Source of the DNA: Flavobacteriaceae bacterium
GTDB lineage: Bacteria > Bacteroidota > Bacteroidia > Flavobacteriales > Flavobacteriaceae
Assembly: GCA_013001365.1 (NCBI GenBank)
Contig: JABDMQ010000399.1
Span: 1-13,458 of the forward strand
DNA: 13,458 nt
Direction of reading: 5' to 3'
The translations under genes and the position numbers were made by a program. The stretch's first letter is position 1, and each line of letters starts with the position of its first letter. The notes beneath the pieces were generated by a model. The model was not told where the DNA came from, made no database searches, and saw nothing but the letters and a program-made list of their open reading frames with translations. Below, one piece after another: positions 1 through 8,750 of this stretch.

Positions 1-2
1 TG

Positions 3-3000
3 AATTCTGGTACATCTGGAAAAAGCATTGACAATATTGCTCAGGTGCTTTCTTTCGACCAAAATGACCTCAATACCGCAAATGACCAATCTAACGCATT
101 GATAAATGTCACGACTTCGGATCTTGCGATCATAAAGACAGTAGATGATTCTGCCCCTGATGAATTACAACTGGTAGAATTCACGATAGATATCGAAACC
201 AATGGGCCATCGTTTGCCAATAATATCATGGCACTTGACCTATTGCCTCCTGGCTTGACTTATGTGTCTGATGATGGAGGAGGATCTTATGATAATACCA
301 CTGGAATATGGACAGTAGGAAACCTAACCGATGGTGATAGTGCTCAATTAATTATTCAAGCTACGGTAGATGCAGGAACTGCCGCCCAGACCATAACCAA
401 CAATGCGTCAATTACTAGCTTTGATCAAGTCGACGATAACACCTCAGACAATACAACCTCTGCCGACCTTTTTGTGAATGGAGCCGATCTTGAAGTAGTA
501 AAAAGTGTTAGTGATACAAATCCTGCAGTAAACGATGTGATCACCTATACCATCGTCCTAACCAACAACGGCCCTTTAAATGCCAACGATATCACGATTG
601 AAGATATCCTCGCACCGCAATTAAACTTTCAATCCTCTACCGAAACTCAGGGCAACCCATACGATTCCGTATTAGGACAGTGGTTTGTAAATGACCTGAA
701 TTCTGGGGCTTCGGCCACCTTGACCATCGATGTACAAGTGGACCCTTCGGCCAATGGCCTCTTGATTTCGAACACAGCTAGTGTCTTTAGTGTCATTGAA
801 GATGATTCTATAACCGGCAATAATTATGATTCCGTAGATATAGGTGTCGGAAGTGCAGATTTGCAAGTATTGAAAAGCGTTAACGTTGCCACTCAAAGTG
901 AAGGTGGCACGATCATATATACCATTCAGGTAACAAATAACAGCTTGACAACGAATGCTTATGCCACTGAAGTTCTAGACCTATTACCCACAGGTGTTAT
1001 CTATGTGAGCGATGATAGTGCTAGCTCATCAACAACATACGACCCAGTCACTGGAATCTGGGATGCAGGAACCCTAGGCATAAGCACCTCGAAGACCTTG
1101 AATATTACCTGTACGGTAGATAGCGGAACAGGGGGATCTACGATAATCAATTCAGCAACTGCATCATCAATAATGGAAGATCTTAATCCTGCAAATGATA
1201 CGGACTCAGCGTCCTTTCAAGTTGAAGGCGCCGATATTGAAGTCTTGAAGTCTGTAGACAACGACTTCCCTACAGAACTGGATTTCATAACATATACAAT
1301 TACTGTAACTAATAATGGCCCAATTAATACCACTGGAGTTGTTGTTAATGACCTCTTACCCTTCAATGTCACTTACGATAGCCATACACCTTCTCAAGGT
1401 ACCTTTGATTATATTACAGGTGATTGGGTAATTGGAAACCTGAACAATGGTGCGACTGTAACCTTAGACATTACTGCGCAGGTTAGGATAAGTGGCGCAT
1501 TTACGAATACTGCCACGGTTACCAGTTCATCTGAGCCAGACAGTATTACCTCAAATAACTCAGGGTCCGTTAGAGTTTCTGCCCAAGAGAATTTTACGGC
1601 AGGTGCAGCGATCATAGATATGGGTGTTACACCACAGACCTATAATAGTGGATTGATTCCTTATGGTTTGGTATACGAATTGGCAATTAACAATAACGTT
1701 CCGATCTACTGGGTTGTGAATCACACAAAATCTTGGGTTGACCCTAACGCCAAGCAAGACCAAACTGACATTACCGTAAATGGCAAGGACTATAAAGGTG
1801 GACCATTCGTGGTACCTGCTGAATTCATGGGCATTGCCTTACCGATCATTAACACATGGGTGACCAATTACCCAGGTCTTACTGTAGATACTGGGTTACC
1901 AGCATTCACTGCTCCTATTTACGATTATATAACAAGTTTTCCACGAGCAGTTTTAGACGAAGATAATGGTGACAAGGTTCAAAGCGCCTTTTATGACCAC
2001 GCCAATGTGCCAATAACCTTTGGTCGTCTTGGAAATCCAGACGATCTAACCCTGTGTGACGACATGTATACCCTGCCACATGCAGACCCTCAAAACTGGG
2101 ATGCCTCTACTATCAATAACTTAGTAGACTTCATTCAAAATGGAGGATATTTTTGGTCGGCCTGTCATGCTGTTAGTGCCTTTGAAGGACTTATAGACCT
2201 GGATAGCGACGGGAATCCTGATTTGAACATGCTTTCCAAGAATGGATTGATCCCATGGGGCGATCATGGAAACGGAACACCAGCATATAGCTATAACACC
2301 GATGTGAGTATATTGAATGGATCCGAAACAGCAGGTGACCCATTGATGCAATTCATGGATACCATGGATGGCGCCCTGCAGAACGGATCGGAACAAATCT
2401 ATATTCCAGATGTAGATGGTTGGCGTGATACAACAGTCTTGGCCGTGACCGATGAAGACCACCCAGAGGTCTTGGATGGTACCTACCCTCCAGGTCCAGC
2501 TGCAGCAGTAGCTTATGGTCGTGCATTTGGAGATGATACGAATGGGATTGTCATGTACGAGGGATCACATAGCATAGCCGGAGGATCCGAAGAGGAGAAT
2601 GTTGCTGCTGCACGAGTTTACGGTAATTTCTTGTTACAAGCTGGTATAGAACGACGACCACAAATTAAAATGGATCTGTTACCCGTCTATAATCCTAATG
2701 ATGACGCTATAACTTTCAACGGCGAGGTAAGTGGTATCGCACCACCTTTTACTTATCAATGGCAGGACAATTGTGGTGGAAGTTTTGACGATACCAGTTT
2801 ATTGAACGCAACCTACATACCAGATGATACAGTTGAAGCGCAAACATGTTTACTTACCTTAATTGTAACCGATAATTGTGGAAGAAGAAACTTTACATCT
2901 TTCCCTGTATTCTTTGAAATTGACATTGATGGAGACAATATTACCAAGACCAAGGACCTAGATGATGATAATGATGGCATTCCTGATGTTGTTGAAGAAA

Positions 3001-6000
3001 ACGGTGATCCTTTACGAGATACTGATGGTGATGGAATACTTGACAGCTCTGACCTTGATTCTGACAACGATGGTATCTTGGATATCCTTGAAGGTGGATT
3101 GACCGACGCGCAAATCGCTGCTTACGATACCAACAATGATGGATTCATAGACAATACCTATGTATTTGGTCTTAATGGCCTAATTGATGATTATGAGATC
3201 AGTCCGGAATCAGGAACGGTGGACTATGACGGCAATGGGTTTCAGGATGATTTTACAAATTCCGATTCGGATGGATCGTATAATTTCCAGGATATCGATG
3301 CCGATAACGATGGCATACCAGATAATGTTGAAGCACAAACAACTGCAGGCTATACTGCGCCAGCAGCAACTTCTAACAAACTTGGATTGAATATTTCGTA
3401 TTTATCTGGACTGACCTTGGAGGATACAGATTTTGATGGAACTCCAGACTACCTAGACAACGATGCCGATGGTGATGGAACGCCAGACATTGAAGAGAAC
3501 GGCATGGCTAATGTTTTGGCCAACTTGGATTCGGATTCAGATGGCTTGGATGATGCTTTTGAAGGGTCCAATTCAAATGACCTGGATGTTAATGACGAAA
3601 TCGACACACCAATTCTTTCAATTCTTCCAGATACCGATGGAGACATGGCTCTTGGAGGTGATCTGGACTATAGAGATGCAATAGACGAATATTATCCCTC
3701 TGCCACCCTTGATTTTGATGGCATTGATGATCATGTTGGCACTTCCAGTTTCATGACTGGCTATCAGGATGCAACCATAATGGCCTGGATCAAGCTAGAT
3801 CCCACATTCTCTACAAATGGCGATGTAGCTGGTCAAAGCATGTTCAGGATGTTCATTAATGGAGGCAATAGGAAGTTACAATCGTATATCATTACAAACC
3901 AGAACAATTCGGCATATGGGACTTCATCAACTGAAGCATTGACCTTGAACCAATGGTACCATGTAGCGATGTCATACACCGGCGCCACGGGAGCCTTGAA
4001 AATGTACATTAATGGTAATCTAGACAAACAGGTTACTATTCCAGCTGGAACCTTATCCACCAATGCAACCTATACGTCTCATGATTTTAATATTGGACGT
4101 CATTCGAGATTGAATAATTACTTCTTTAAAGGATGCATTGACGAAGTAAGAGTTTTCGATACGGTCTTGACAGACCACCAATTGCAACAGATCGTTTACC
4201 AGGAGATAGAGCAGAACGGTGCCAATGTAAAAGGAACGATCATCAACAAAGATATCGCGGATTTAGATTCATCCGCTACTCTACCTTGGAATAATCTACA
4301 AGGTTATTTTCCAATGACCAATGTTTTTACTAACAAGACATCAGATCATTCTGGCAAGGGTCGAGATGCCAACTTGTATAATATAACAACTGTGCAACGA
4401 CAAACAGCACCTATGCCTTATGAAACAGTTGCCGATGGACCATGGACCACTGAAGCAACTTGGTTACATGGTGATGTTTGGGATATCGAGGACGTGGCCA
4501 ACAACAAGGACTGGAGTATTGCTCATATAAAGCATGACGTAACAACAAATGCCTCACATGGGAATCTCGGATTGTTCATTGACACAGGCAAGACTTTGTC
4601 CGTCTCTGGAGATAATGCCATAACTAATAGCTGGTATCTTCAGTTGGATGGTACCATTGATTTAGCAGCGGACTCTCAACTAGTGCAAGGAAACAAGAGT
4701 GACCTAGTAACATCTGCTACAGGAAAAATATTAAGACGACAAGAAGGCAATGCCGATAAATTCTGGTACAATTACTGGTCGGCGCCAGTAGGCTCCCTAA
4801 ATGCAACATCACTGTCGGATAACAACGGTCCAACGAACAATACTAACAACACACCTTTCAACCTAGACATGCTAAAGGATGGTTTAGGTACTGACCTGCA
4901 GTTTACAACGGCCTATGATGAACTAGGTAAGATTAGTAATAGGTGGCTCTATTGTTTCCAGAACGGAATTACCTACTATGATTGGATAGCCATCAACGAA
5001 GGCTCATCTTTATCACCTGGCATAGGTTATACCCAAAAAGGTACAGGAATCGGAGCAGCCGAACAACAGTATATTTTTGAAGGCAAACCTAACAATGGAA
5101 CCATATTAATTCCGGCCACAGATGTTTCAGATGCATTTGAAGCTGCTAATGGCGGGGAAAGTGTTGAAGGTGTGACGTTTACGTCTACGCTCATAGGCAA
5201 TCCGTATCCTTCGGCATTAGATGCGAGACAGTTCATAACAGATAATGCAGGGGTCATACAAGGAACCATTTTGTTATGGGAGCAATGGTCCGGGAACTCT
5301 CATTGGTTATCGGAATATGAAGGTGGGTATGGCTTCATCAATAACTTTACAACAGCTCGGGCCTACCAATATTCAGGCATACCTATTGCCAATCAATCAC
5401 AGACCGAGGGCATCAAACTGCCAACCTTCTACTTACCTGTAGGACAAGGATTTTATGTCGAAGTTGTAAATGATGGTAATATCGAATTCAATAATGGACA
5501 ACGTGTGTTTGTTAAAGAAGCCGATGCTGATGACACTGACCCAGAGAATGGATCTACATTTTTAAGGGGCGCTGAAGCCATAGGAGATTCAGAAAACACA
5601 GAAGAAGACTTCCAATTAATACGAATAGAGTTCAGCACCTCCAATGGCGCGAGCAGAAGATTTGTCCTTGGTTTTGGAGAAAATACAACAGACGCCTTTG
5701 ACTACGGTATGGATGGCGGTTTGATAACCACACCTCCTTCAGACGATATGGGAAGTCTATTGAATGACGGCCAATATGTGATTCAGGCATTCTCCCCTAT
5801 TACTGAAGATAAGGAAATCGATCTTGTATTTCATTCATCGGGAAGCCATAACTACAGTATTGGAGCTGTTGACATAAAGAACATCCCAGAAGGCCAGAAA
5901 ATTTACTTAAAGGATAATTTCAATGGGTATTACCACGACTTAAGAAATGATAGCGCGTATGAATTCACATCTGAAGCTGGAACATTTGATAACCGATTCC

Positions 6001-6293
6001 AAGTTGTTTTCCGTGAAGGCAGTACACTTTCTAACAATGATGACCAGTTGTTGAATGCATTGGTATTCGTTAACAATCAAGAAGAAAAGCTCTTTGTAAA
6101 AGGACTCGACCAAAAAGTGAAGAACCTATTGCTTACAAATACAATTGGACAAGTGATAAAGCACTTTAAGGACATCGAAAATAACACCCTTATAAATGGT
6201 ATAAGTACCTCCGATTTAAGTAGCGGCTTATATTTAGTCAATATCGAAACTGAAAATAATCATTCGTTGGTCAAGAAGGTCATAATAAAATGA
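3..6293 (+). CDS. Giant multidomain T9SS-secreted surface protein (5'-partial)
   Basis: Probable exported surface or adhesin-like protein; substrate unknown. The frame is open from the window edge, and the residues before the first possible GTG (45) already form the tail of a DUF11 repeat, so the true start lies upstream. Modules by nucleotide position: four DUF11 repeats starting at 117, 480, 852 and 1227, each opening with a motif like ADLEVVKSV and carrying TYTIxVTNNGP; a ThuA/amidotransferase-like domain at about 1590-2660; a PKD-like stretch at 2670-2910; Asp-rich thrombospondin type 3-like calcium repeats at 2920-3690 (DDDNDGIPD, DTDGDGILD); a LamG-like fold at 3700-4200 ending GCIDEVRVFD; a flavobacterial surface region at 4430-6050 with WTTEATW, YWSAPVG and GNPYPSALDA; and a T9SS type A sorting domain at about 6054-6290 (SGLYLVNIE, ending KKVIIK). 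It is convergent with era, 50 bp away. The frame is intact throughout. The module calls rest on motif recognition; the secretion route is well supported and the binding target is not visible. Confidence 0.95.
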   Translation, partial: NSGTSGKSIDNIAQVLSFDQNDLNTANDQSNALINVTTSDLAIIKTVDDSAPDELQLVEFTIDIETNGPSFANNIMALDLLPPGLTYVSDDGGGSYDNTTGIWTVGNLTDGDSAQLIIQATVDAGTAAQTITNNASITSFDQVDDNTSDNTTSADLFVNGADLEVVKSVSDTNPAVNDVITYTIVLTNNGPLNANDITIEDILAPQLNFQSSTETQGNPYDSVLGQWFVNDLNSGASATLTIDVQVDPSANGLLISNTASVFSVIEDDSITGNNYDSVDIGVGSADLQVLKSVNVATQSEGGTIIYTIQVTNNSLTTNAYATEVLDLLPTGVIYVSDDSASSSTTYDPVTGIWDAGTLGISTSKTLNITCTVDSGTGGSTIINSATASSIMEDLNPANDTDSASFQVEGADIEVLKSVDNDFPTELDFITYTITVTNNGPINTTGVVVNDLLPFNVTYDSHTPSQGTFDYITGDWVIGNLNNGATVTLDITAQVRISGAFTNTATVTSSSEPDSITSNNSGSVRVSAQENFTAGAAIIDMGVTPQTYNSGLIPYGLVYELAINNNVPIYWVVNHTKSWVDPNAKQDQTDITVNGKDYKGGPFVVPAEFMGIALPIINTWVTNYPGLTVDTGLPAFTAPIYDYITSFPRAVLDEDNGDKVQSAFYDHANVPITFGRLGNPDDLTLCDDMYTLPHADPQNWDASTINNLVDFIQNGGYFWSACHAVSAFEGLIDLDSDGNPDLNMLSKNGLIPWGDHGNGTPAYSYNTDVSILNGSETAGDPLMQFMDTMDGALQNGSEQIYIPDVDGWRDTTVLAVTDEDHPEVLDGTYPPGPAAAVAYGRAFGDDTNGIVMYEGSHSIAGGSEEENVAAARVYGNFLLQAGIERRPQIKMDLLPVYNPNDDAITFNGEVSGIAPPFTYQWQDNCGGSFDDTSLLNATYIPDDTVEAQTCLLTLIVTDNCGRRNFTSFPVFFEIDIDGDNITKTKDLDDDNDGIPDVVEENGDPLRDTDGDGILDSSDLDSDNDGILDILEGGLTDAQIAAYDTNNDGFIDNTYVFGLNGLIDDYEISPESGTVDYDGNGFQDDFTNSDSDGSYNFQDIDADNDGIPDNVEAQTTAGYTAPAATSNKLGLNISYLSGLTLEDTDFDGTPDYLDNDADGDGTPDIEENGMANVLANLDSDSDGLDDAFEGSNSNDLDVNDEIDTPILSILPDTDGDMALGGDLDYRDAIDEYYPSATLDFDGIDDHVGTSSFMTGYQDATIMAWIKLDPTFSTNGDVAGQSMFRMFINGGNRKLQSYIITNQNNSAYGTSSTEALTLNQWYHVAMSYTGATGALKMYINGNLDKQVTIPAGTLSTNATYTSHDFNIGRHSRLNNYFFKGCIDEVRVFDTVLTDHQLQQIVYQEIEQNGANVKGTIINKDIADLDSSATLPWNNLQGYFPMTNVFTNKTSDHSGKGRDANLYNITTVQRQTAPMPYETVADGPWTTEATWLHGDVWDIEDVANNKDWSIAHIKHDVTTNASHGNLGLFIDTGKTLSVSGDNAITNSWYLQLDGTIDLAADSQLVQGNKSDLVTSATGKILRRQEGNADKFWYNYWSAPVGSLNATSLSDNNGPTNNTNNTPFNLDMLKDGLGTDLQFTTAYDELGKISNRWLYCFQNGITYYDWIAINEGSSLSPGIGYTQKGTGIGAAEQQYIFEGKPNNGTILIPATDVSDAFEAANGGESVEGVTFTSTLIGNPYPSALDARQFITDNAGVIQGTILLWEQWSGNSHWLSEYEGGYGFINNFTTARAYQYSGIPIANQSQTEGIKLPTFYLPVGQGFYVEVVNDGNIEFNNGQRVFVKEADADDTDPENGSTFLRGAEAIGDSENTEEDFQLIRIEFSTSNGASRRFVLGFGENTTDAFDYGMDGGLITTPPSDDMGSLLNDGQYVIQAFSPITEDKEIDLVFHSSGSHNYSIGAVDIKNIPEGQKIYLKDNFNGYYHDLRNDSAYEFTSEAGTFDNRFQVVFREGSTLSNNDDQLLNALVFVNNQEEKLFVKGLDQKVKNLLLTNTIGQVIKHFKDIENNTLINGISTSDLSSGLYLVNIETENNHSLVKKVIIK
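117..1590 (+). repeat. Four tandem DUF11 repeats within the surface protein
   Basis: Protein-level tandem repeats start at 117, 480, 852 and 1227, a spacing of 121-125 codons. Each begins with [SG]ADL-[EQ]-V-[VL]-KSV or a close variant, then TYTI-x-VTNNGP, a D-LLP-x-G/N-V-Y segment, a G-x-W-x-G-L segment, and ends with TNNA/ITNTA-like and NDxxSA-like blocks. These are features of DUF11 Ig-like beta-sandwich domains, which form stalks in secreted bacterial proteins. Residues 3-116 are the tail of an earlier repeat, so the array extends beyond the window. DNA identity between the copies is low, which points to old duplications. Confidence 0.9.
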
Positions 6294-6318
6294 CAACAAT
6301 AACGATATAGTACAGAAT

Positions 6319-6347
6319 ATAAGAGTCACTTGTTAGGTGGCTCTTAT
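6319..6347. terminator. Shared hairpin terminator between convergent genes
   Basis: An inverted repeat has arms at 6319-6329 and 6337-6347 (core TAAGAGTCAC and GTGGCTCTTA, one U-G pair) and a 7-nt loop. It sits between the surface-protein stop (6291-6293) and the end of era. On the + strand it is followed by a short T-rich stretch. The era stop codon TAA (6344-6346 on the opposite strand) lies inside the right arm, so the same hairpin probably ends transcription from both sides. The T-tract is weak, so termination strength is uncertain. Confidence 0.65.
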
Positions 6348-7225
6348 TTGTTATACCCAAACCTTTTAAGCTGATTCTGATTGCTTCGCCAATTCTTGTT
6401 CACCTTGACATAAAGCTCTAGGTGCACCTGTTTTCCGAAGAATTTTTCCAAGTCTTTCCTCGCTTCAACGCCTACGCGTTTCAAAGCTGAACCCTTATGG
6501 CCAATGATTATGCCTCTTTGGGACTCGCGTTCTACCATGATAACGGATCTCATACGTATGATGTCCTCTTCCTCAAAAAACTCTTCTGTATCGACCTCGA
6601 CAGCATATGGTATTTCCTTCTTGTAATGCATCAAGATCTTCTCTCGAACGGTTTCATTTACAAAAAATCGTTCGGGTTTATCCGTGAGCTGGTCTTTAGG
6701 ATAAAAAGGTGGCGACTCTGGAAGTAGTTCGATGATGCGTTCGAACACTTCCTTAACATTGAATCCTGTCAAAGCTGATATGGGATAGAACTCAGCGTTA
6801 GGCACCTTTTTTTGCCATAATTCGGCTTGGTCCTCTAAAAGGCCTTGGTCCGCCTTATCGATCTTGTTGAGCAATAAAAGAACAGGAATCTTTGAGTTCG
6901 TTATTTTCTTGAAAAAGGCTTCATCCTTAAGTTCCTTTTCACCGATCTCTACCATATAGATCAAGACATCGGCATCCTCGAATGCAGATTTCACGAAATC
7001 CATCATGGATTCTTGCAAGTCATATGCTGGTTTGATAATGCCTGGCGTATCAGAAAGGACAACTTGAAAATCGTCACCATTTACAATTCCAAGAATTCTA
7101 TGCCTAGTAGTCTGTGCTTTAGAAGTGATAATAGACAACTTCTCACCAACGAAGGCATTCATTAATGTAGATTTGCCCACATTAGGATTACCGATAATAT
7201 TTACAAAACCTGCTTTATGCGCCAC
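6344..7225 (-). CDS. era: GTPase Era, 30S ribosome assembly factor
   Basis: Era binds GTP and the 3' end of 16S rRNA and helps the small ribosomal subunit mature; it acts in the cytoplasm and at the membrane. At 293 aa it has the usual length. Seen in the protein: G1 loop GNPNVGKST (residues 12-20), the switch I region with SKAQTTRHR (35-43), G3 DTPG (59-62), G4 NKID (120-123), G5 SAL (150-152), and a C-terminal KH RNA-binding domain with the GHKGS loop (242-246) followed by VGVEARKDLEKFFGKQVHLE. The start is GTG at 7223-7225: an in-frame TAA lies four codons upstream with no ATG between. The gene overlaps the end of the symporter gene by 11 nt, which suggests translational coupling and co-transcription. 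Its stop lies inside the hairpin shared with the convergent gene. Confidence 0.97.
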   Translation of the reverse strand: MAHKAGFVNIIGNPNVGKSTLMNAFVGEKLSIITSKAQTTRHRILGIVNGDDFQVVLSDTPGIIKPAYDLQESMMDFVKSAFEDADVLIYMVEIGEKELKDEAFFKKITNSKIPVLLLLNKIDKADQGLLEDQAELWQKKVPNAEFYPISALTGFNVKEVFERIIELLPESPPFYPKDQLTDKPERFFVNETVREKILMHYKKEIPYAVEVDTEEFFEEEDIIRMRSVIMVERESQRGIIIGHKGSALKRVGVEARKDLEKFFGKQVHLELYVKVNKNWRSNQNQLKRFGYNK

Positions 7226-8573
7226 GATTAGAATTTAGTCTGCTAAAATACGCCTTTACGGCTTTATTAACATGACCAGAAAGCAAAACTGCAGAAAGAA
7301 CTGTTGGAATGGCCATTAATGCAAACGCACTATCGATTAGATTAATGGCAAAATCCAATTTAACGACCGAAGCTATCACAATGGCCACGACAAAAATATA
7401 ATTGTAGTATTTGCCATATTTTGGTTTGGTCAAGAAACCAAGACAGGAGGTTCCGTAGTAGGAATAAGAAAACATGGTGGAAAACGCAAAAACAAAGATT
7501 GCCAAAGTCAATATCCAACTTCCTATTCCGAAAGGGATTGCATGATCAAAGGCTTTTAAGGTCAAGGAAATGCCATTTTCTGCTCCGGTTTTCCATACCC
7601 CTGTTGAGAGTATTGCCAAGGCAGTCAGAGTACAAACCAAGATTGTGTCAATTGCAGGGCCCAACATTGCTACCAAGCCCTCCCTTACTGGTTCATCGGT
7701 CTTAGCATTGCCGTGCATCATAGGTGCTGTACCAATTCCCGCTTCATTCGAAAAAGCTGCCCGTTTCACGGCTGTTAAAATTAAATAGCCTAATACGCCA
7801 CCTGCTGCCGCCTTGCCTGAAAAGGCATCAGTAAAGATCAATTTGAACATTTCTGGAACAAACTCGCTCTGAACATAAAGGATGTAGATAACCGACAGGA
7901 AATAAAGGATGACCATAAAAGGCACCAAGCGACTAGCCACGTTGGCTATACGCTTCAATCCACCAAAAATCACGATGGCTGTTAGAATTGCCACTACAAT
8001 TCCTATATATAGCTTTGCATCATCGATCATCTTCTCGTCATAGACAAAAACATCGACTATGGCTTGGGTGAGTTGGTTTGCTGAAAATGCGGGTAATGTC
8101 CCAACAAGACCTGCAATCGCAAAAAATGCGGCCAATGGTTTCCATTTTTTGCCAAGGCCTTCAGTTATTACATACATTGGACCACTTAAGGTGTTCCCTT
8201 CTTCATCATTATCACGAAACATCACTGCAAGAGTACAAGTATAGAATTTGGTTGCCATACCAATAAAAGCAGTGATCCACATCCAGAAAATCGCACCAGG
8301 TCCGCCTGTTACAATTGCTATTGCTACACCACTGATGTTGCCCATGCCAACGGTTGCTGCAACTGCGGAAGACAACGCCTGAAAATGACTTATTTCTCCT
8401 TCGTCCTTATCATCATCGTATTTACCACGCAGGACATTCAAGGCATGGCCGAAATGAAGAAAAGGTGTAAATCTTGATTGGAACAAGAAAAACAGCCCGC
8501 CACCAATAAGGAGAACCAATAATGGCCAATCCCATATCCAAGAGCTAAATCCAGAAACCAGGTCTTCTATCAT
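7215..8573 (-). CDS. Sodium:alanine/glycine symporter (AGCS family)
   Basis: Inner-membrane carrier predicted to import a small neutral amino acid such as alanine or glycine together with sodium. It has 452 aa, normal for the AGCS (alanine or glycine:cation symporter) family. Family signatures seen are TVGMGNISGVAIAI (residues 74-87) running into GGPGAIFWMW (90-99), SGPMYVITEGLG (130-141), and NEAGIGTAPMMHG (276-288). About ten hydrophobic segments are visible, the first at about 17-32. The ATG start at 8571-8573 gives the expected N-terminus with a short periplasmic lead before the first helix. Two small membrane-protein genes lie upstream on the same strand, and era follows with an 11-nt overlap. 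An 18-bp palindrome 45 bp before the start may regulate it. The exact amino acid cannot be told from sequence. Confidence 0.95.
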   Translation of the reverse strand: MIEDLVSGFSSWIWDWPLLVLLIGGGLFFLFQSRFTPFLHFGHALNVLRGKYDDDKDEGEISHFQALSSAVAATVGMGNISGVAIAIVTGGPGAIFWMWITAFIGMATKFYTCTLAVMFRDNDEEGNTLSGPMYVITEGLGKKWKPLAAFFAIAGLVGTLPAFSANQLTQAIVDVFVYDEKMIDDAKLYIGIVVAILTAIVIFGGLKRIANVASRLVPFMVILYFLSVIYILYVQSEFVPEMFKLIFTDAFSGKAAAGGVLGYLILTAVKRAAFSNEAGIGTAPMMHGNAKTDEPVREGLVAMLGPAIDTILVCTLTALAILSTGVWKTGAENGISLTLKAFDHAIPFGIGSWILTLAIFVFAFSTMFSYSYYGTSCLGFLTKPKYGKYYNYIFVVAIVIASVVKLDFAINLIDSAFALMAIPTVLSAVLLSGHVNKAVKAYFSRLNSNRGA

Positions 8574-8617
8574 ACAAAGATCAACATCTTTAAGGTCAAG
8601 GACATAAAGAGAAGTGA

Positions 8618-8635
8618 ATTAAATTCGAATTTAAT
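8618..8635. promoter_or_regulatory. 18-bp perfect palindrome upstream of the symporter gene
   Basis: The sequence ATTAAATTCGAATTTAAT reads identically on both strands. It lies in the 69-bp gap between the 35-aa ORF stop and the symporter start. It could be an operator for a dimeric regulator, or an mRNA hairpin in the symporter leader, though the stem would be almost all A-U. Only the symmetry is seen; the function is inference. Confidence 0.4.
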
Positions 8636-8642
8636 ATAATTA

Positions 8643-8750
8643 TCAATTCTTATCTATTCGATTATAAGCCCTAACCATGGCTATGGCCCAGATCGCAACA
8701 GCGGCAATAACAACTACTGAAAACCATAAAACTACATCATTTGCGTCCAT
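8643..8750 (-). CDS. Small one-helix membrane protein (35 aa)
   Basis: This short ORF begins with ATG at 8748-8750, reads MDANDVVLWFSVVVI and continues as one hydrophobic helix (about residues 6-26), then a positively charged tail ending RAYNRIDKN. Its start lies inside the end of the 62-aa gene, overlapping by 14 nt, a layout typical of translational coupling. The helix-plus-basic-tail design fits an inner-membrane microprotein with its tail in the cytoplasm. The family is not recognised. Its position before the symporter gene suggests a partner subunit, as known for small proteins beside SSS-family symporters, but that is inference. The real reading frame is supported by the overlap and the protein character, not by homology. 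Confidence 0.65.
   Translation of the reverse strand: MDANDVVLWFSVVVIAAVAIWAIAMVRAYNRIDKN

Noticed and set aside
45..47. GTG as the start of the large + strand gene
   Set aside because: The frame is open to the window edge and the residues before the GTG belong to a DUF11 repeat; there is no signal peptide after it.
2121..2462. 113-aa ORF on the - strand inside the surface-protein gene
   Set aside because: It lies fully opposite a strongly supported coding frame and has no recognisable motif.
7421..7788. Overlapping + strand ORFs opposite the symporter gene
   Set aside because: The symporter frame carries family signatures; the opposite frames have low-complexity basic or serine-rich character typical of shadows.
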